Source: an uncultured delta proteobacterium (lineage in GTDB: Bacteria > Desulfobacterota > Syntrophorhabdia > Syntrophorhabdales > Syntrophorhabdaceae). Taken from it: DNA of 7,375 nucleotides. Made by a program: the position numbers and the translations under genes. The stretch's first letter is position 1; each line of letters opens with the position of its first letter. The stretch covers positions 1 to 7,375 of the forward strand of contig CAIQJW010000189.1 in assembly GCA_903872255.1 (NCBI GenBank), written 5' to 3'. Below are positions 6,512 to 7,375 of this stretch, one piece after another. The notes under the pieces are model-generated. The model ran no database searches. It saw only the letters and a list, made by a program, of their open reading frames with translations, and had not been told where the DNA came from.

Positions 6512-7375
6512 CGTTCAAGTCCTTTCTTAAATATTGAATTGAGCCGGTCACGAACACGATCTGCAATGAAGCGAACGTCTTCCTTTGCAACACCCATAAT
6601 CTCCGGTTTAAGATATATAACCATAACAGCCATGAAGGTGTACACGATACCTGACAAAACGAATTCGTAAACTGTCCGCCCCGGTAAAATATGCCTGGCG
6701 CCAAGTGCGGACAGATAAGCAAAACCAATAAAAATCAATATACATGACGCCTGATTCATCAAATACCGCCAATAGTTGAGGCGAAGCAATCTAGCGTTAA
6801 AGTACAATTGAACATTAACGGCAACTATGTTTATGGCCACCATCTTAACAGCCAATCCGGTAGCACCATAATTTAGTCCATACTTCTCAACAGGAGCGAT
6901 CATAAAATAGGTAAATGGCAAACTAACAACAGAAAAGATCACTGATATATTTCTATACAGTCGTGTTTGTCCGGTGGCGTAAAATAGCGAACTCGTCAAC
7001 TGTCCGTATGTCTGATGTATGGGATACAACGCCATGATGGCAACCGCCGCGGCGCTTCCCTGGAAGGCGCTTCCCCCAACGATCTTCACAACATCCTGAG
7101 CTTGGATCATAATAAAACATGAAAAATACGCTGCTATGGCATACAGGGTGGGTATATAGCGTTTAAAAAGCCGCCCCATTTCACTCAAATCGTTCGTGCC
7201 ATGGAGAATTGAATATTCTCTCATTAGTAGCGGCGTCATGGCACTGGTAAAAAGCAGGCAGATGGCTCCAATCTGATAGGACAGACTGTAAAAACCTTGC
7301 TGTATACTCCCTCCGTAGTATTGCAGCAACCACCTATCAAATATACCTTCCACCAATCCGACCAGAGCAACAACA
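6508..7375 (-). CDS. Wzx-like polysaccharide flippase (MATE/MOP type), N-terminus cut by window edge
   Basis: 288 residues are visible and the frame stays open to the right edge. Six codons (VVALVG) precede a TTG at 7356, so that TTG is internal rather than the true start. Relative to the usual 400-500 residues, roughly the first third to 40% is missing. FDRWLLQYYGGSIQQGFYSL (near visible residues 11-30) is the hallmark loop of polysaccharide exporters, where an FDR/FDK..L....G....G.Y block precedes a membrane helix. About seven hydrophobic segments follow (visible residues near 28-50, 72-94, 106-130, 142-160, 168-190, 204-224 and 233-254), then a short basic cytoplasmic tail rich in Lys and Arg. 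Such proteins flip undecaprenyl-linked repeat units across the inner membrane. The gene opens the visible operon and overlaps the cytidylyltransferase start by ATGA. It looks more AT-rich than the genes after it. Confidence 0.85.
   Translation of the reverse strand, partial: VVALVGLVEGIFDRWLLQYYGGSIQQGFYSLSYQIGAICLLFTSAMTPLLMREYSILHGTNDLSEMGRLFKRYIPTLYAIAAYFSCFIMIQAQDVVKIVGGSAFQGSAAAVAIMALYPIHQTYGQLTSSLFYATGQTRLYRNISVIFSVVSLPFTYFMIAPVEKYGLNYGATGLAVKMVAINIVAVNVQLYFNARLLRLNYWRYLMNQASCILIFIGFAYLSALGARHILPGRTVYEFVLSGIVYTFMAVMVIYLKPEIMGVAKEDVRFIADRVRDRLNSIFKKGLER
6520..6525 (-). promoter_or_regulatory. Ribosome binding site of the cytidylyltransferase gene
   Basis: The minus strand reads AAAGGA, followed by 8 bases and the ATG at 6511-6509. 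It lies inside the last codons of the flippase gene, so the cytidylyltransferase can start both independently and by coupling through the ATGA overlap. Confidence 0.65.

Overview
The window is a stretch of a bacterial surface-polysaccharide (O-antigen or capsule type) locus. All seven genes lie on the minus strand, so the transcript reads from base 7375 towards base 1. It points to a Gram-negative, probably anaerobic bacterium of roughly 50% GC. The reasons are a Wzx-type flippase, two radical SAM enzymes (one with a cobalamin-binding domain) and dense operon packing; a Desulfobacterota-like or related environmental lineage would fit, but that is only an impression. No rRNA, tRNA, mobile element, CRISPR array or plausible terminator is visible.

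Order in the direction of transcription: (1) C-terminal part of a Wzx-like flippase, cut by the right edge (6508-7375); (2) a divergent CMP-sialate-synthetase-like cytidylyltransferase (5738-6511); (3) a radical SAM/SPASM protein (4762-5745); (4) a HisC-like PLP aminotransferase (3665-4741); (5) a class I SAM-dependent methyltransferase (2775-3668); (6) a cobalamin-binding radical SAM protein (1278-2759); (7) a large protein resembling the TIGR04326 surface-carbohydrate family, cut by the left edge (1-1223). Gene 7 has no stop codon in the window and is easy to miss, but it is open for 407 codons. Three junctions overlap (ATGA, 8 bases, ATGA) and the other three gaps are 20, 15 and 54 bases, so this looks like one transcription unit whose promoter lies to the right of the window.

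Taken together, genes 2-6 look like a tailoring module. A cytidylyltransferase may activate an acidic sugar or related acid as a CMP derivative, while a PLP aminotransferase, two radical SAM enzymes and a methyltransferase build or modify it. The flippase would export the lipid-linked product. The substrate cannot be read from the sequence. The combination of a cytidylyltransferase lacking the usual QPTSP-type motif with a SPASM enzyme, a HisC-like enzyme and a B12 radical SAM enzyme is the best candidate here for an undescribed sugar-modification pathway. The two edge genes look more AT-rich than the middle of the window, suggesting mosaic assembly.
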